Assembly (NCBI RefSeq): GCF_028747985.1
Contig: NZ_CP118108.1
Span: forward strand, 4,595,001 to 4,659,000
DNA from: Paenibacillus urinalis
Lineage (GTDB): Bacteria; Bacillota; Bacilli; Paenibacillales; Paenibacillaceae
DNA length: 64,000 nucleotides
Reading direction: 5' to 3'
Position 1 is the stretch's first letter, and every line of letters begins with the position of its first letter. Shown piece by piece: positions 44,692 through 54,161 of this stretch. The translations under genes were made by a program, and so were the position numbers. The notes below the pieces were generated by a model that saw nothing but the letters and a program-made list of their open reading frames with translations, searched no databases and had not been told where the DNA came from.

Positions 44692-46809
44692 CTAACGCAA
44701 AACCCCATTCTGCAATTTTTCTTTCAAATACTGCTGATTATAGAGCATGCTTGGATGCGTGGGATGATACCTGAGAGCCAGCTCATTATGGTAATTAGCC
44801 TGCCCATGGTTACCAAGACGGTCATAGCAGACACAGAGCTGCAGATGCGGAATCCATGTCCATGATGGCTCATCAATGTTCGCTAACGGATCTTGCGGCC
44901 GCTTCAGCGCTACAGCTGTCTCAAACCAATGAATGGCTGTATCCCACTCCGTACGCTCCGCAAACCAGGTGCCTATCCTGCAGCATACTTCTGCGCGCGG
45001 GATCGCATAGGTAAATGATCTGAACAAGGCTGCAAGCTCCTGCTCCTTCATCCCAAGCCTTCCCATACATTCGGCCAGCTTCAAGCACGCGGACAAATTA
45101 TCTTCAATCCAGCCGTGACCCGAATCGAGGAACCTCGTATACCATTGAACGGCTTCCTCATTTAAACCATGATCTCGAAGCTCATTCGCATAATAATACT
45201 GATCCCTTGCAGTAAATATCTCTCCCCGTTCTTCTAGTCTTTTGTATATCCGTAAATTACGGTCTGTATATTCTTTGTCTTTCTTGTGTGTTACTGCAAT
45301 GTTCGTATGGATAATGTTGCCCGAGACAGCCAAATATTCGTGCACAGCACCATGCCACTCAAAGCCCTTATCCCTTCGAACCAGCCGATTTCTTCTCAGC
45401 TTATGGCTTACATTGCCCGATCCATCAAAGGCCAGATGATATTCCATCGACAGTCCGTCAATGGACGAATCAAGCCGTTCCCTCCAATCTAGCAGCTGCT
45501 GCCGATCCTTCTCCTCAAACACATCATCCGCATCAAGCCATAAAATATATTCTCCTTCAGCCTGGCTGAAGGCAAAATTTCGGGCATCGGCAAAATGATC
45601 CTTCCACTCATAATCTACAATTCGGCAATCATATTCCTTCGCAATTTCACGAGTACGATCTGTTGAACCCGTATCCACAATGACGATTTCATCCGCAATC
45701 TCCCGCACTGAATCGAGACACCGTGCCAGCGATTTTTCCTCGTTCTTCACAATCATGCACAAACTAATGAGGATGTGCTTGCTTGCCTCTGTTCCCTCTA
45801 TCGTATGCCTAGAAGCTGATTGAAGAAAGGCTGCGACTCCGTCCAAATCCGAATCCCGATAAATATGATAAGCAGGGTAATGTGTATCCACGTGCAGCCG
45901 GATCCCCAGCGCCTGGGCTCTCACACAGAAGTGACGATCCTCGCCCCAAAGAGTAAGGTTATCGATCCGGGCAAAACGAACCCCCTTCTCAAGCGCAGAT
46001 CTGCGAATCAAAGTACAAGCTCCAAGCCCTCCTACCTCGTATCTTCCTTTCTTGCGCAGCTTCCTCATAAATTCCGCACTTCGTCTCTGCTTCTCTTCTT
46101 CCGTAATCTGCTCATTCCGTCTCTCTTCATATAATGTATATTCGTCTCTCAGCCATACCTGCGGCATCTCAATCGTTCCCGGCTGCCAGCGGGTCCAGAA
46201 GAGGTTTGCCACTATTTCCTCCTCCCCGTTCAAGAGCTGTGTCAACGTGGACGGATGAAGCACCAGATCGGAATCCAGCAAAAACAGAGCATCATAGCCT
46301 TCTTCTATTGCATACGATAGAATCCAATCCTTCAAGGCTGCTACCCGCCATATATATTCTTCAGGCCAATAATGGCCGTATTCATTTCGGGTGTAAACTG
46401 GACTAGAGTTCGGTTCTTCTGTCGGTGATGGATCTGCCATAGATGTCTTCAGAGCTTCTTCTGTATCTACTGCATTTGCTGCATTTACTGCATTTGCTGC
46501 ATTTACTGCATTTGCTGCGCTTTCTGCGTTTGCTGCTCCAGATCTGGTTCCCGCTCGGCTCCGTTTGATCCATGGTTTTTTTGGCTTTTCGATCACCGCA
46601 GCCTTTACTACTCTTCCTCCATGCTTTCGTACAAAGGCTTTCAGCTGCTTAGACGAGGCCTGAGCCTCATTATCATCAACAAATACATAGCTTACCTCGA
46701 TCTCTTCCTCCCGGATGGAGAGTGATGACAACGATTGTAGAAAGGCCTTTAACACATCTGGTGATTGACGCACTGGACTTGCGATCAGGATACGCTGCAG
46801 AGCTGTCAT
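44692..46809 (-). CDS. Large glycosyltransferase with two GT-A-like regions and TPR tail
   Basis: 705 residues. The N-terminal region (1-340) looks like a GT-A domain with the acid motif LFLLDSDLV (about 175-183), interrupted by an Asn/Ala-rich low-complexity segment (91-115). A second, classical GT2 domain starts with ISLCMIVKNEEKSLARCLDSV and has DTGSTDRT and LWLDADDVFEE. A TPR-like helical tail (560-705) follows. Acceptors are unknown; a surface glycan or protein is likely. It overlaps nothing but follows the 236-residue GT2 gene by 18 nt, so the two are probably an operon. Confidence 0.85.
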   Translation of the reverse strand: MTALQRILIASPVRQSPDVLKAFLQSLSSLSIREEEIEVSYVFVDDNEAQASSKQLKAFVRKHGGRVVKAAVIEKPKKPWIKRSRAGTRSGAANAESAANAVNAANAVNAANAVDTEEALKTSMADPSPTEEPNSSPVYTRNEYGHYWPEEYIWRVAALKDWILSYAIEEGYDALFLLDSDLVLHPSTLTQLLNGEEEIVANLFWTRWQPGTIEMPQVWLRDEYTLYEERRNEQITEEEKQRRSAEFMRKLRKKGRYEVGGLGACTLIRRSALEKGVRFARIDNLTLWGEDRHFCVRAQALGIRLHVDTHYPAYHIYRDSDLDGVAAFLQSASRHTIEGTEASKHILISLCMIVKNEEKSLARCLDSVREIADEIVIVDTGSTDRTREIAKEYDCRIVDYEWKDHFADARNFAFSQAEGEYILWLDADDVFEEKDRQQLLDWRERLDSSIDGLSMEYHLAFDGSGNVSHKLRRNRLVRRDKGFEWHGAVHEYLAVSGNIIHTNIAVTHKKDKEYTDRNLRIYKRLEERGEIFTARDQYYYANELRDHGLNEEAVQWYTRFLDSGHGWIEDNLSACLKLAECMGRLGMKEQELAALFRSFTYAIPRAEVCCRIGTWFAERTEWDTAIHWFETAVALKRPQDPLANIDEPSWTWIPHLQLCVCYDRLGNHGQANYHNELALRYHPTHPSMLYNQQYLKEKLQNGVLR
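46469..46518. repeat. 18-bp tandem repeat in the glycosyltransferase gene
   Basis: ACTGCATTTGCTGCATTT recurs nearly three times. It encodes the NAANAV repeats in residues 95-114. The unit keeps the frame, so copy-number change would alter length only. Confidence 0.75.
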
Positions 46810-46827
46810 AGTGCCCTCGTCCTCCTT

Positions 46828-47538
46828 TTAATGGGATTTCCATGGTACTAAGGAAGGGGCCGTATCCAGAATAGATTCATACTGCTCCTTCCATCCATAT
46901 TTCGCCTCTGGGTCCAGCTGTCTGTACCGGACATATTTATGCAATCGGTCTTCCCGTCTGGCCCAGCCAAAATGCTGAATACGAGCTTGGTGGCATATGT
47001 AGGGGAACTCGAAGATGTTCAGCGGGAATCTTCCGCAGTGCTGGGGAGTTTCTTTCCATTTATACGTCTGATGGGAGTTGAATTTGACCAGGAAAGGCCG
47101 ATAGATCTGGTGGGCACGCCAATACAGGTCTTCTCGGTAATGCGTTTCGCTCCACATATCAAATAATCGAAAATAAACTGCTTCATGAGGTCCTGTCGTC
47201 AATGCGTGCAAATCCTCGTCCCATTCATCCTCAAATATTTCATCAGCGTCCAGATTAAGAATCCAATCGGCTCCTGCCTGGGCTGCTGCTTCCCACTGCT
47301 GCTTGCGAAGGGACACTTCATCGGAGAAATGAGACTGCTTATTGCGGATGAGGACATGCTCTACTCCCTGAAGCAGCTCTTCACATAATTCGGGTGTTCC
47401 ATCCGTGCTTCCATCATCAATGATGATCGCTTGATCGATCCAGGGACGGTGCTTGATCAAAGCGCGTTCCAGGTACCTGCCTACCTCATTTTTCACGATC
47501 ATGGACAACGTAATTTTGCCACTCACTGATTCTGCCAT
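46828..47538 (-). CDS. Glycosyltransferase family 2
   Basis: 236 residues, GT2 fold: ITLSMIVKNEVGRYLERAL, then DDGSTDGTPELCEEL and NLDADEIFEDEWD (metal-binding DxD). It lacks membrane helices and so is a cytoplasmic transferase. Start ATG at 47538 has AGGAGG upstream. It leads the pair with the large glycosyltransferase, 18 nt away; a role in the same surface modification is inferred. Confidence 0.9.
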   Translation of the reverse strand: MAESVSGKITLSMIVKNEVGRYLERALIKHRPWIDQAIIIDDGSTDGTPELCEELLQGVEHVLIRNKQSHFSDEVSLRKQQWEAAAQAGADWILNLDADEIFEDEWDEDLHALTTGPHEAVYFRLFDMWSETHYREDLYWRAHQIYRPFLVKFNSHQTYKWKETPQHCGRFPLNIFEFPYICHQARIQHFGWARREDRLHKYVRYRQLDPEAKYGWKEQYESILDTAPSLVPWKSH

Positions 47539-47721
47539 GTTTTCCTCCTACCCAGCCGAACTGCCTATATTTGTCCTAAGACAGTCAGCAGCCTCCATCT
47601 CCAATTTATTCGTGAATTTCTGCCGATATAACTAGGATCCGAAGGATACGCGAAGGAGGTCCTTCGAGCTTCAAGATGAGCCTGAGCTTTCGTCGAACAA
47701 TACAATTCCGTTTTACCATAC

Positions 47722-47755
47722 AAAAAAACCACCCGTCTTATAAAAAGACAGATGG
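47722..47755 (-). terminator. Terminator after xylB
   Basis: On the minus strand CCATCTGTCTT pairs with AAGACGGGTGG (G-U allowed) and is followed by TTTTTTT, 25 nt past the stop. Confidence 0.85.
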
Positions 47756-47779
47756 CTTGTTCTCAGCATATTCAAAAAT

Positions 47780-49276
47780 TTACGATCTATACTCCGCAAG
47801 CTTCTCATTCAACTCACGAGTTTGGCCATATACTTCCTGGTACAGTGCAAACAGTTTGTCATAGGATGCCGCTGTTTCCGGATTCGGATCATAGGTTTTG
47901 GCCGGACGAATAAATGCGGCGGCAACCTCCTGCAGCGAATCAAACCAACCGCAGCCATATGCTGCGAGAATTGCAGCACCCATGGCAGGCCCCTGTTCAC
48001 TTTCGAGCTTGATAATCTTCGCATTGAAGATGTCCGCCTGCATTTGCAGCCAGGTCTCATTCTTGGCGCCGCCTCCAATGGAGATGACCTCACTGATCGT
48101 CTTGCCGGCACCGCGGATAATATCAATCGACTCACGAAGAGAGAAGGTAATTCCCTCAAGGACCGAACGTCCAAAATGCTGAAGCGTATGGCTTGCATCC
48201 ATACCGATAAAGCTGCCGCGGATATTTGCATCAGGATGCGGAGTACGCTCACCCACAATGTATGGCGTAAACAACAATCCGCCGCTTCCCGCTGGAACTT
48301 GGTCAATGCCTTGCAGCAGCAGATCAAATGACAGGTCTTTGGCAAAGGTATCCTTAAACCAAGTCAGGCTATAACCCGCTGCCAAGGTAACGCCCATAAT
48401 ATAGTAGGCATCCTTCTCGGAGTGATTAAAGAAGTGGACCTTCCCTTCAAAATCGAGGTTCTTGCGTTCTTCATAGGATAGAACGACTCCGGATGTTCCA
48501 ATACTGCTCATCGTTTTCCCTTCACTCAGGATCCCTGCACCAATAGCACCGCAAGCATTGTCAGCTCCGCCCGCAAATACTTTGGTTTGAGGGGTAAGTC
48601 CAGCGTCCTCTGCAACTTCTGGCAGCAAGGTGCCCACCAGATCAAAGGACTCCACTAATTTTGGGCATAGGGAGAGCGGTAAGGAGAATGCATTCGCGAT
48701 CTGTTCGCTCCAGGACTTCGCAGCAGGATCCAAGAGCAGCGTTCCGGCTGCATCCGAATAATCCATCGCATAATCGCCGGTCAACCGGTAGCGTACATAA
48801 TCCTTAGGCAGCAGGAACAGCGCTGCTTGGTCCAGTATTTCAGGCTCATTCTCCTGCACCCACAAAATTTTCGGCAGTGTAAAGCCTTCGAGCGCACGAT
48901 TGCGTGCGATGGACAGCAAATCCTGACCCAGTGTATTTTCAATCTTACGGCACTGAGCAGTCGTACGTGTATCATTCCACAGAATAGCCGGGCGAAGAAC
49001 ACTTCCTTCTGCATCCACAAGCACGAGCCCGTGCATTTGCCCCGAGAAGCTGAGACCTTCCACTTCAGCTGGATTAATACCGGATATCTCCATCAATTTA
49101 CGTAAGGATACAATCGTTTGCTGTACCCAATCCTCGGGATTCTGCTCACTGTAACCAGCCTTGGGCTGATACAGCGGATAAGCCTCCGATGCTTCATATA
49201 ATACATGCCCGCTGCGATCGACCAGAACCGTCTTTACCGCGCTGGTTCCCAAATCGACACCAATGACATAACTCAT
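47780..49276 (-). CDS. xylB: Xylulokinase
   Basis: 498 residues, FGGY family. IGVDLGTSAVKTVLVD (about 4-19) is the ATP phosphate loop; SFSGQMHGLVLVD and ILWNDTRT mark the sugar site; GGADNACGAIGAG and SIGGGAKNETWLQMQADIF the C-terminal nucleotide site. Phosphorylates D-xylulose to D-xylulose 5-phosphate, the step after XylA. It is downstream of xylA, with a terminator-like hairpin in between. Confidence 0.96.
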   Translation of the reverse strand: MSYVIGVDLGTSAVKTVLVDRSGHVLYEASEAYPLYQPKAGYSEQNPEDWVQQTIVSLRKLMEISGINPAEVEGLSFSGQMHGLVLVDAEGSVLRPAILWNDTRTTAQCRKIENTLGQDLLSIARNRALEGFTLPKILWVQENEPEILDQAALFLLPKDYVRYRLTGDYAMDYSDAAGTLLLDPAAKSWSEQIANAFSLPLSLCPKLVESFDLVGTLLPEVAEDAGLTPQTKVFAGGADNACGAIGAGILSEGKTMSSIGTSGVVLSYEERKNLDFEGKVHFFNHSEKDAYYIMGVTLAAGYSLTWFKDTFAKDLSFDLLLQGIDQVPAGSGGLLFTPYIVGERTPHPDANIRGSFIGMDASHTLQHFGRSVLEGITFSLRESIDIIRGAGKTISEVISIGGGAKNETWLQMQADIFNAKIIKLESEQGPAMGAAILAAYGCGWFDSLQEVAAAFIRPAKTYDPNPETAASYDKLFALYQEVYGQTRELNEKLAEYRS

Positions 49277-49298
49277 CTTATTCTCCTCCTCTTCTTGT

Positions 49299-49351
49299 AA
49301 AAAAAAGAATCGTCCCCATGCCTTTCGCTTACGCCAAAGGCCGGGGACGAT
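49299..49351 (-). terminator. Terminator-like hairpin between xylA and xylB
   Basis: ATCGTCCCC / GGGGACGAT extended by GCCTTT/AAAGGC, with TTTTTTTT on the minus strand. It lies 72 nt past xylA and 23 nt before xylB, so it may lower xylB expression. Confidence 0.85.
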
Positions 49352-49422
49352 CCGAAAGGCTTCTCATAAAACGTCCTATTGGCTCTTAAATCATGCTTGT
49401 ATTGCTTAAACCGGCGGGACGA

Positions 49423-50739
49423 TTAGTCAGCCAAGATGTATTGGTTAAGAGTTGCTTTGAGCAGCTCTTGACGGCCGGATTCATTCTTGCGAGGTGTTTC
49501 ATTGTTCAGTGCATACTCAGCCAGGGAAGCAAGTGTTGCTTTGCCTTCAACAACCTCAGCACCGACGCCTTCTTTGAAGCTGGAGTAGCGTTTCTCGATG
49601 AAATCATCGAATACGCGATCTTCGATCAGTTTAGCTGCAACCTTAAGACCTTTCGCATAAGTATCCATACCTGCGATGTGAGCGAGGAACAGATCTTCTG
49701 CTTCGAAGGAAGCACGACGAACTTTGGCATCAAAGTTTACGCCGCCTTTGCCAAGGCCGCCATTCTTCAGAACTTCGTACATTGTCAGTGTTGCATCGTA
49801 GATGTCTACAGGGAATTCATCTGTATCCCATCCGATCAGCAGATCGCCTTGGTTCGCATCGAGGGATCCGAGCATGCCGTTGATGCGGGCAACGCGGATT
49901 TCGTGGTCAAATGTATGACCAGCAAGTGTTGCATGGTTCGCTTCAAGATTCAGCTTGAAGTGCTTGTCCAAGCCGTACTTCTGCAAGAACGCGATGGATG
50001 TAGCTGCATCAAAGTCATATTGATGTTTTGTTGGCTCTTTTGGTTTAGGCTCGATCAGGAATTGAGCGTCAAAGCCGATTTCTTTGGCATAATCAACAGC
50101 CATATGGAACATGCGGGCGATGTTGTCCTGCTCCAGCTGCATGTCCGTGTTCAAGAGAGTGTCATAACCTTCACGACCGCCCCAGAATACATAGTTATCA
50201 GCGCCAAGGCGTTTACCTACTTCAAGACCCTTCTTGATTTGAGCTGCTGCATGAGCGTATACGTCTGCGTTGCAAGTCGAAGCAGCACCGTGCATGAAGC
50301 GAGGGTTGGTAAACATGTTTGCTGTGTTCCAGAGCAGCTTCTTGCCTGTCGCTTTCATCTGCTCTTCAATCAGGTCAACAATCGTATCAATGTTGCTGTA
50401 GAACTCACGAAGGGAGCTTCCTTCTGGAGCAATATCCACGTCATGGAAGCAGAAGTATGGAAGGTTCATTTTCTCCATGAATTCAAAAGCAGCCTCTACG
50501 CGGACTTTAGCCAGATCCATACCGGAATATTTATCATAAGAGCGAACTGCCGTATCTGTACCGAACGGGTCAGAACCGCCAGCTGTAAGTGTGTGCCAGT
50601 AAGCCATACCGAAACGGAAATGCTCTTCCATTGATTTGCCGGCTACGACTTCTTCAGGATTATAGAATTTAAATGCAAAAGGATTCTTGGAATCTTTACC
50701 TTCATAAGCAATTTTATTAACGGATTCAAAATAGGCCAT
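49423..50739 (-). CDS. xylA: Xylose isomerase
   Basis: 438 residues, usual length for class II enzymes. The catalytic base His99 lies in [14 protein letters not shown]; metal ligands are in [15 protein letters not shown] and [14 protein letters not shown], and SLDANQGD and GWDTDEFP carry others. It isomerises D-xylose to D-xylulose. AGGAGG lies upstream of the ATG. Controlled by the region between it and xylR, with an operator and a cre site. Confidence 0.97.
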   Translation of the reverse strand: MAYFESVNKIAYEGKDSKNPFAFKFYNPEEVVAGKSMEEHFRFGMAYWHTLTAGGSDPFGTDTAVRSYDKYSGMDLAKVRVEAAFEFMEKMNLPYFCFHDVDIAPEGSSLREFYSNIDTIVDLIEEQMKATGKKLLWNTANMFTNPRFMHGAASTCNADVYAHAAAQIKKGLEVGKRLGADNYVFWGGREGYDTLLNTDMQLEQDNIARMFHMAVDYAKEIGFDAQFLIEPKPKEPTKHQYDFDAATSIAFLQKYGLDKHFKLNLEANHATLAGHTFDHEIRVARINGMLGSLDANQGDLLIGWDTDEFPVDIYDATLTMYEVLKNGGLGKGGVNFDAKVRRASFEAEDLFLAHIAGMDTYAKGLKVAAKLIEDRVFDDFIEKRYSSFKEGVGAEVVEGKATLASLAEYALNNETPRKNESGRQELLKATLNQYILAD

Positions 50740-50779
50740 GTTACAAAGCCCTCCTCAAAATTAGTTTAAAACTGTTTCG

Positions 50780-50793
50780 CGAAATCGTTTACA
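50780..50793 (-). promoter_or_regulatory. Candidate CcpA cre site of xylA
   Basis: On the minus strand TGTAAACGATTTCG matches the cre consensus TGWAARCGYTWWCW at 12 of 14 positions. It lies just after the xylA -10, where CcpA would block transcription. Confidence 0.65.
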
Positions 50794-50798
50794 CCGTT

Positions 50799-50827
50799 AT
50801 ACTATCACACTCGAAATACTTTGTCTA
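50799..50827 (-). promoter_or_regulatory. Promoter of xylA
   Basis: On the minus strand TAGACA, 17-nt spacer, TAGTAT. About 60 nt before the xylA start. Confidence 0.65.
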
Positions 50828-50833
50828 TTGGTT

Positions 50834-50848
50834 AAACAAAGTTTGTTT
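50834..50848. promoter_or_regulatory. Probable XylR operator
   Basis: Perfect inverted repeat AAACAAA-G-TTTGTTT, similar to the GTTTGTTT-type xylO of bacilli. It overlaps the xylR -35 and lies 7 nt from the xylA -35, so XylR could act on both. Confidence 0.7.
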
Positions 50849-50871
50849 TTTGAAATGATTTTCGTTACAAT
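50843..50871 (+). promoter_or_regulatory. Promoter of xylR
   Basis: TTGTTT, 17-nt spacer, TACAAT, 36 nt before the xylR start and overlapping the operator. Confidence 0.6.
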
Positions 50872-50906
50872 AGTCTTTATATCATCACAAGGGATGTGCT
50901 TTATCC

Positions 50907-52067
50907 ATGGCGATTACCGGAGATCAGGCTCTGGTCAAGAAAATAAATAAGTCCATTATTCTGAGCACGATCCGGGAGCACGCCCCGCTCTCAAGAGCAA
51001 GAGTATCGGAGCTCACCGGACTGAATAAGGCAACTGTTTCCAATCTGGTTACGGAGTTAATTGAGAATCATCTCGTCACCGAGCTCGGTCCAGGCCAATC
51101 CAGCGGCGGACGCAAACCGCTCATGCTGCTGTTTAATAATACGGCAGGTTATGCGGTCGGCATTGAGCTGACTGTTGCGAAGCTTCGCGGTGTACTAACC
51201 GATCTTGCGGGAAATATCGTGCATGAAACCTCTCTTCCTCTTACCGATCACGATATTCCATCCGTCACTGCCAGGATCATCACAATGACCAAACAACTGC
51301 AGACCGAGGCTCCCTTATCGCCGCATGGGGTCATAGGCATAGGGGTTGGCGTGCCAGGAATGGTAGACGAGGAGGGTACGATCCTCTTCGCACCGAACCT
51401 TGGCTGGAACACGGTGCCGCTGGCGAGCATGCTGGAGGAAGAGCTCGGGCTTCCTGTAACGATAGACAATGAAGCGAATGCCGGTGCTTCCGGCGAGCTT
51501 CACTTTGGAGCAGGTAAGGGAATGCGTCATCTCATCTATATTAGTGCAGGCTCAGGGATTGGCTCGGGGATCATGATTGACGGCGGGCTGTATAAAGGAG
51601 CTTGGGGATATGCAGGTGAGACAGGACATATGTCCATTGATGCAGAAGGAAAACAATGCACCTGCGGTAATCGAGGCTGCTGGGAGCTCTATGCCTCAGA
51701 GAAGGCGTATAGCGACCCAAATCTTCAGATTCCAGCAGGGACAACAGCCGAGCTGGTAGCTTATGCCGAACAGGGGGATTCTGCTGTGCTTGAGCTGTAT
51801 CGAAGCATCGGGCATCGACTGGGCATCGGCATTACGAATATCGTCAACAGCTTTAACCCGGAACGAATTATTGTGGGAGGACCGCTGTCCGAGGCTAGAG
51901 AATATATGGAAGACTCGCTTCAGCAAGTCGTCGCAGAGAGGACACTGCCGTATCACATGCGCAGTCTGCAGATCAGCTTCGCACAGCTCGGCAGCAAATC
52001 AACCCTGATCGGTTCCGCATATGGAGCAATCTCCCAATTTCTAGGTCACATTCGAGTGAGTGCATAA
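50907..52067 (+). CDS. xylR: Xylose operon repressor XylR (ROK family)
   Basis: 386 residues. The N-terminal winged helix has ARVSELTGLNKATVSNLV (about 32-49). The ROK sugar-binding domain has IGIGVGVPGMVD, IDNEANAGASGE and the zinc motif CTCGNRGCWELYAS. It represses xylA-xylB until xylose binds. Divergent from xylA, with a shared control region. A GTG and other ATGs are possible, but the ATG at 50907 has GGGATG upstream and gives the usual length. Confidence 0.95.
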   Translation: MAITGDQALVKKINKSIILSTIREHAPLSRARVSELTGLNKATVSNLVTELIENHLVTELGPGQSSGGRKPLMLLFNNTAGYAVGIELTVAKLRGVLTDLAGNIVHETSLPLTDHDIPSVTARIITMTKQLQTEAPLSPHGVIGIGVGVPGMVDEEGTILFAPNLGWNTVPLASMLEEELGLPVTIDNEANAGASGELHFGAGKGMRHLIYISAGSGIGSGIMIDGGLYKGAWGYAGETGHMSIDAEGKQCTCGNRGCWELYASEKAYSDPNLQIPAGTTAELVAYAEQGDSAVLELYRSIGHRLGIGITNIVNSFNPERIIVGGPLSEAREYMEDSLQQVVAERTLPYHMRSLQISFAQLGSKSTLIGSAYGAISQFLGHIRVSA

Positions 52068-52261
52068 GTGTACACCAGATGATTTATAGCAGTGTAATTC
52101 ATTGAACTGTTAAATATTTACTAATTCAGACAAAAAATTGTCCCATTTTATCGTCGCATGCCCTCTATTTCAAGGTATAATGAATCTAATTGTGTGTCAT
52201 TTATCACAGCAGAGTCTTACCTTTGTGTGTATACCTTACGTACGAAATGGAGAGAATTCGT

Positions 52262-52459
52262 GTGACTTATGTGGATACATCAGATATTTCAGCCGCGATG
52301 TTTATTGCTGTTTTACTGTTCCTAATTATAATCGCACCTTTGGCTAGTCTAGGTATCCTCAGATTGTTTCAAGGCAGGAAGAAACAAGCCTTGTGGTATA
52401 TCGTATCCGGAGTAGCCGTCTACGGCATATTCCAGTGGTTTATGTGGTATTTCTTTTAA
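52262..52459 (+). CDS. Small two-helix membrane protein
   Basis: 65 residues. Two hydrophobic helices (FIAVLLFLIIIAPLASLGIL and ALWYIVSGVAVYGIFQWF) flank a basic loop, FQGRKKQ. I do not recognise the family. The GTG at 52262 has GGAGAG 7 nt before it, better than the ATG at 52247 or the longer frame. It ends before a strong terminator. Confidence 0.6.
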   Translation: MTYVDTSDISAAMFIAVLLFLIIIAPLASLGILRLFQGRKKQALWYIVSGVAVYGIFQWFMWYFF

Positions 52460-52492
52460 AACAGCAGTAATAGGCATCAGCACGTTTAATTG

Positions 52493-52542
52493 TACCCTGT
52501 GGGCTATGACTCTAACATAGAGTCTAGTCCGCAGGGTATTTT
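52493..52542. terminator. Bidirectional terminator
   Basis: TACCCTG / CAGGGTA extended by GACTCTA/TAGAGTC to a long stem, followed by TTTT. Separates the small membrane gene and the convergent nagZ-like gene. Confidence 0.88.
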
Positions 52543-52571
52543 CACGTATGATGCCTTAGTTTATACTGGTT

Positions 52572-53993
52572 TTATTTTTTCAGCTGATCCGCAATCTGCT
52601 GATGTTCACTTGATCCCACGACCTGCAATGCCGATTCCTCCACCGGCTCATTCGTTAGTTCGTATTTGTATTTAAGAGTTAGAATCCGGAGCACCTTCCG
52701 ATCAATATCTTCAGCCGAGAGCTCTCCCTTCCGCACAGCCTGTAAAAGCGTGTTATACGCCTTCTCCGCTTTGGCTGGTGTATGACCGAACAGTACGACG
52801 TCGGCTCCTGCCTGAATTGCCATCAGTGCTGCCTCACCGGATCCGTAATTTTGCTGAATTGCACCCATTTCAAGATCATCGGTAATGACAACCCCATCAT
52901 ATCCCATCTCCTCACGGAGCAGAGCACTGAGCATGACCTCTGACAAGGAAGCAGGCCGGAGTGAAGCATCAATCTGAGGGTATTGGATGTGCGCAGCCAT
53001 CATCATGTCTGCCCCATCTTCTATCGCTGCCTGAAAAGGTACCAGCTCCAGCTCAGCAAGCTCTTCCTTCGTCTTCTGAACAACGGGCAGGCCAATATGC
53101 GAATCGACCTTCGTATCTCCATGTCCTGGAAAATGCTTCACAGCCGCAATGACGCCGGCTTCCTGCATCCCTTTCATAGTAGCAATACCGAGCTCGGAGA
53201 CCGTTTCTGCCGAATCTCCAAACGAACGGTTTCCTATCACGGTATTCTCCGGATTGCTGAAAATATCGAGCACCGGAGCAAAATTGAGATTAAAACCGAA
53301 CGCTCCGAGCTCTGTCCCAATGACACTTCCGATCTGGGCAGATAAATCCGCATTGTTATACTTCCCTATCTGTCGGTTCGATGGAAATTCTGTTTTCCCT
53401 TCAGGAAGCCTTGAGACGCGTCCCCCTTCCTCATCCACAGAAATGAACAAGGGCAGCTGTCCCTCTCCATTGCTCTTCTTGACTTCATTGATCAAGGATT
53501 GAAGCTGCTTCTGATCATGGATATTCGGGCCAAACAAGATGACACCGCCCAGCTGTCCCTTACGAATTAAATCTTCTGCTTCTGTATCCAGCTCTGTCCC
53601 AGGAAAACCGGATATAATCATTTGTCCGATCTTGTCCTCGATTGACAGGTTAGCGAGCTGCTCCATGGCCGCCTCCTGCTCAGGCAATAGATCTTGATCG
53701 TCATGCTTCGGTGGTATGGATGTTTGGCCCTCCTCTGCATCCGATTCCGATTCGCTGCCAGCATCTGAATCGGATGGTGCATCGGAGCCGGAGTTCGCTC
53801 CTTCTTCGTCAGGTCCGCGATTCGAGCCGGGCAGCTCTGGTAAGGAAGTACCTGAATCCCCTGCATTGCAAGAGGTGAGCAGCACAACTGCCAGCAGTAT
53901 TAAAATGTAGTTAACCCATCTTCTATATCCATAGGATTCTCTTTTCAATCCGACATCGCCCCATTTTCGTTGCATCTTTCTAATGTTATTCAC
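52572..53993 (-). CDS. NagZ-like beta-N-acetylhexosaminidase lipoprotein (GH3)
   Basis: 473 residues. A lipobox VVLLTSCN marks a lipoprotein; a Ser/Asp/Glu-rich linker follows (about 45-95). The GH3 barrel contains the NagZ histidine loop KHFPGHGDTKVDSH and nucleophile Asp in VITDDLEMGAI. It removes N-acetylglucosamine from wall fragments at the cell surface. The GTG start at 53993 lacks a good RBS; a TTG before KRESYG, with GGGG upstream, would give a shorter signal peptide. A structured element ends about 27 nt before the GTG. Confidence 0.9.
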   Translation of the reverse strand: MNNIRKMQRKWGDVGLKRESYGYRRWVNYILILLAVVLLTSCNAGDSGTSLPELPGSNRGPDEEGANSGSDAPSDSDAGSESESDAEEGQTSIPPKHDDQDLLPEQEAAMEQLANLSIEDKIGQMIISGFPGTELDTEAEDLIRKGQLGGVILFGPNIHDQKQLQSLINEVKKSNGEGQLPLFISVDEEGGRVSRLPEGKTEFPSNRQIGKYNNADLSAQIGSVIGTELGAFGFNLNFAPVLDIFSNPENTVIGNRSFGDSAETVSELGIATMKGMQEAGVIAAVKHFPGHGDTKVDSHIGLPVVQKTKEELAELELVPFQAAIEDGADMMMAAHIQYPQIDASLRPASLSEVMLSALLREEMGYDGVVITDDLEMGAIQQNYGSGEAALMAIQAGADVVLFGHTPAKAEKAYNTLLQAVRKGELSAEDIDRKVLRILTLKYKYELTNEPVEESALQVVGSSEHQQIADQLKK

Positions 53994-54019
53994 AACACTA
54001 TACTACCCATCTTACAGCA

Positions 54020-54143
54020 AAAAGAAAAACCGCACCCCTCAGCGGCTGTGTCCCTTACTCTCTTGTAACCGAGAACAAATCCATCTTATCGATGCCTCTG
54101 TTCTCTATTAGGTGAGGGAACAACTACTACACAGGGTGCGGTT
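54020..54143 (-). ncRNA. Long nested RNA structure, ending in a T tract
   Basis: Nested arms: AACCGCACCC/GGGTGCGGTT (10 bp), TGTGT/ACACA, TCCCTTAC/GTGAGGGA (8 bp) and GAGAACA/TGTTCTC, with asymmetric internal loops. The outer helix ends in TTTTTCTTTTT on the minus strand. It lies between the glutaredoxin stop and the nagZ-like start. It could be a terminator, a leader or a small RNA. I match it to no known family. Confidence 0.5.
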
Positions 54144-54161
54144 ATGCTACGACTTCATATC

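Noticed and set aside
49393..50634. 413-codon open frame antisense to xylA
   Set aside because: xylA is certain, and the antisense frame has no RBS or family resemblance; it reflects codon use of xylA.
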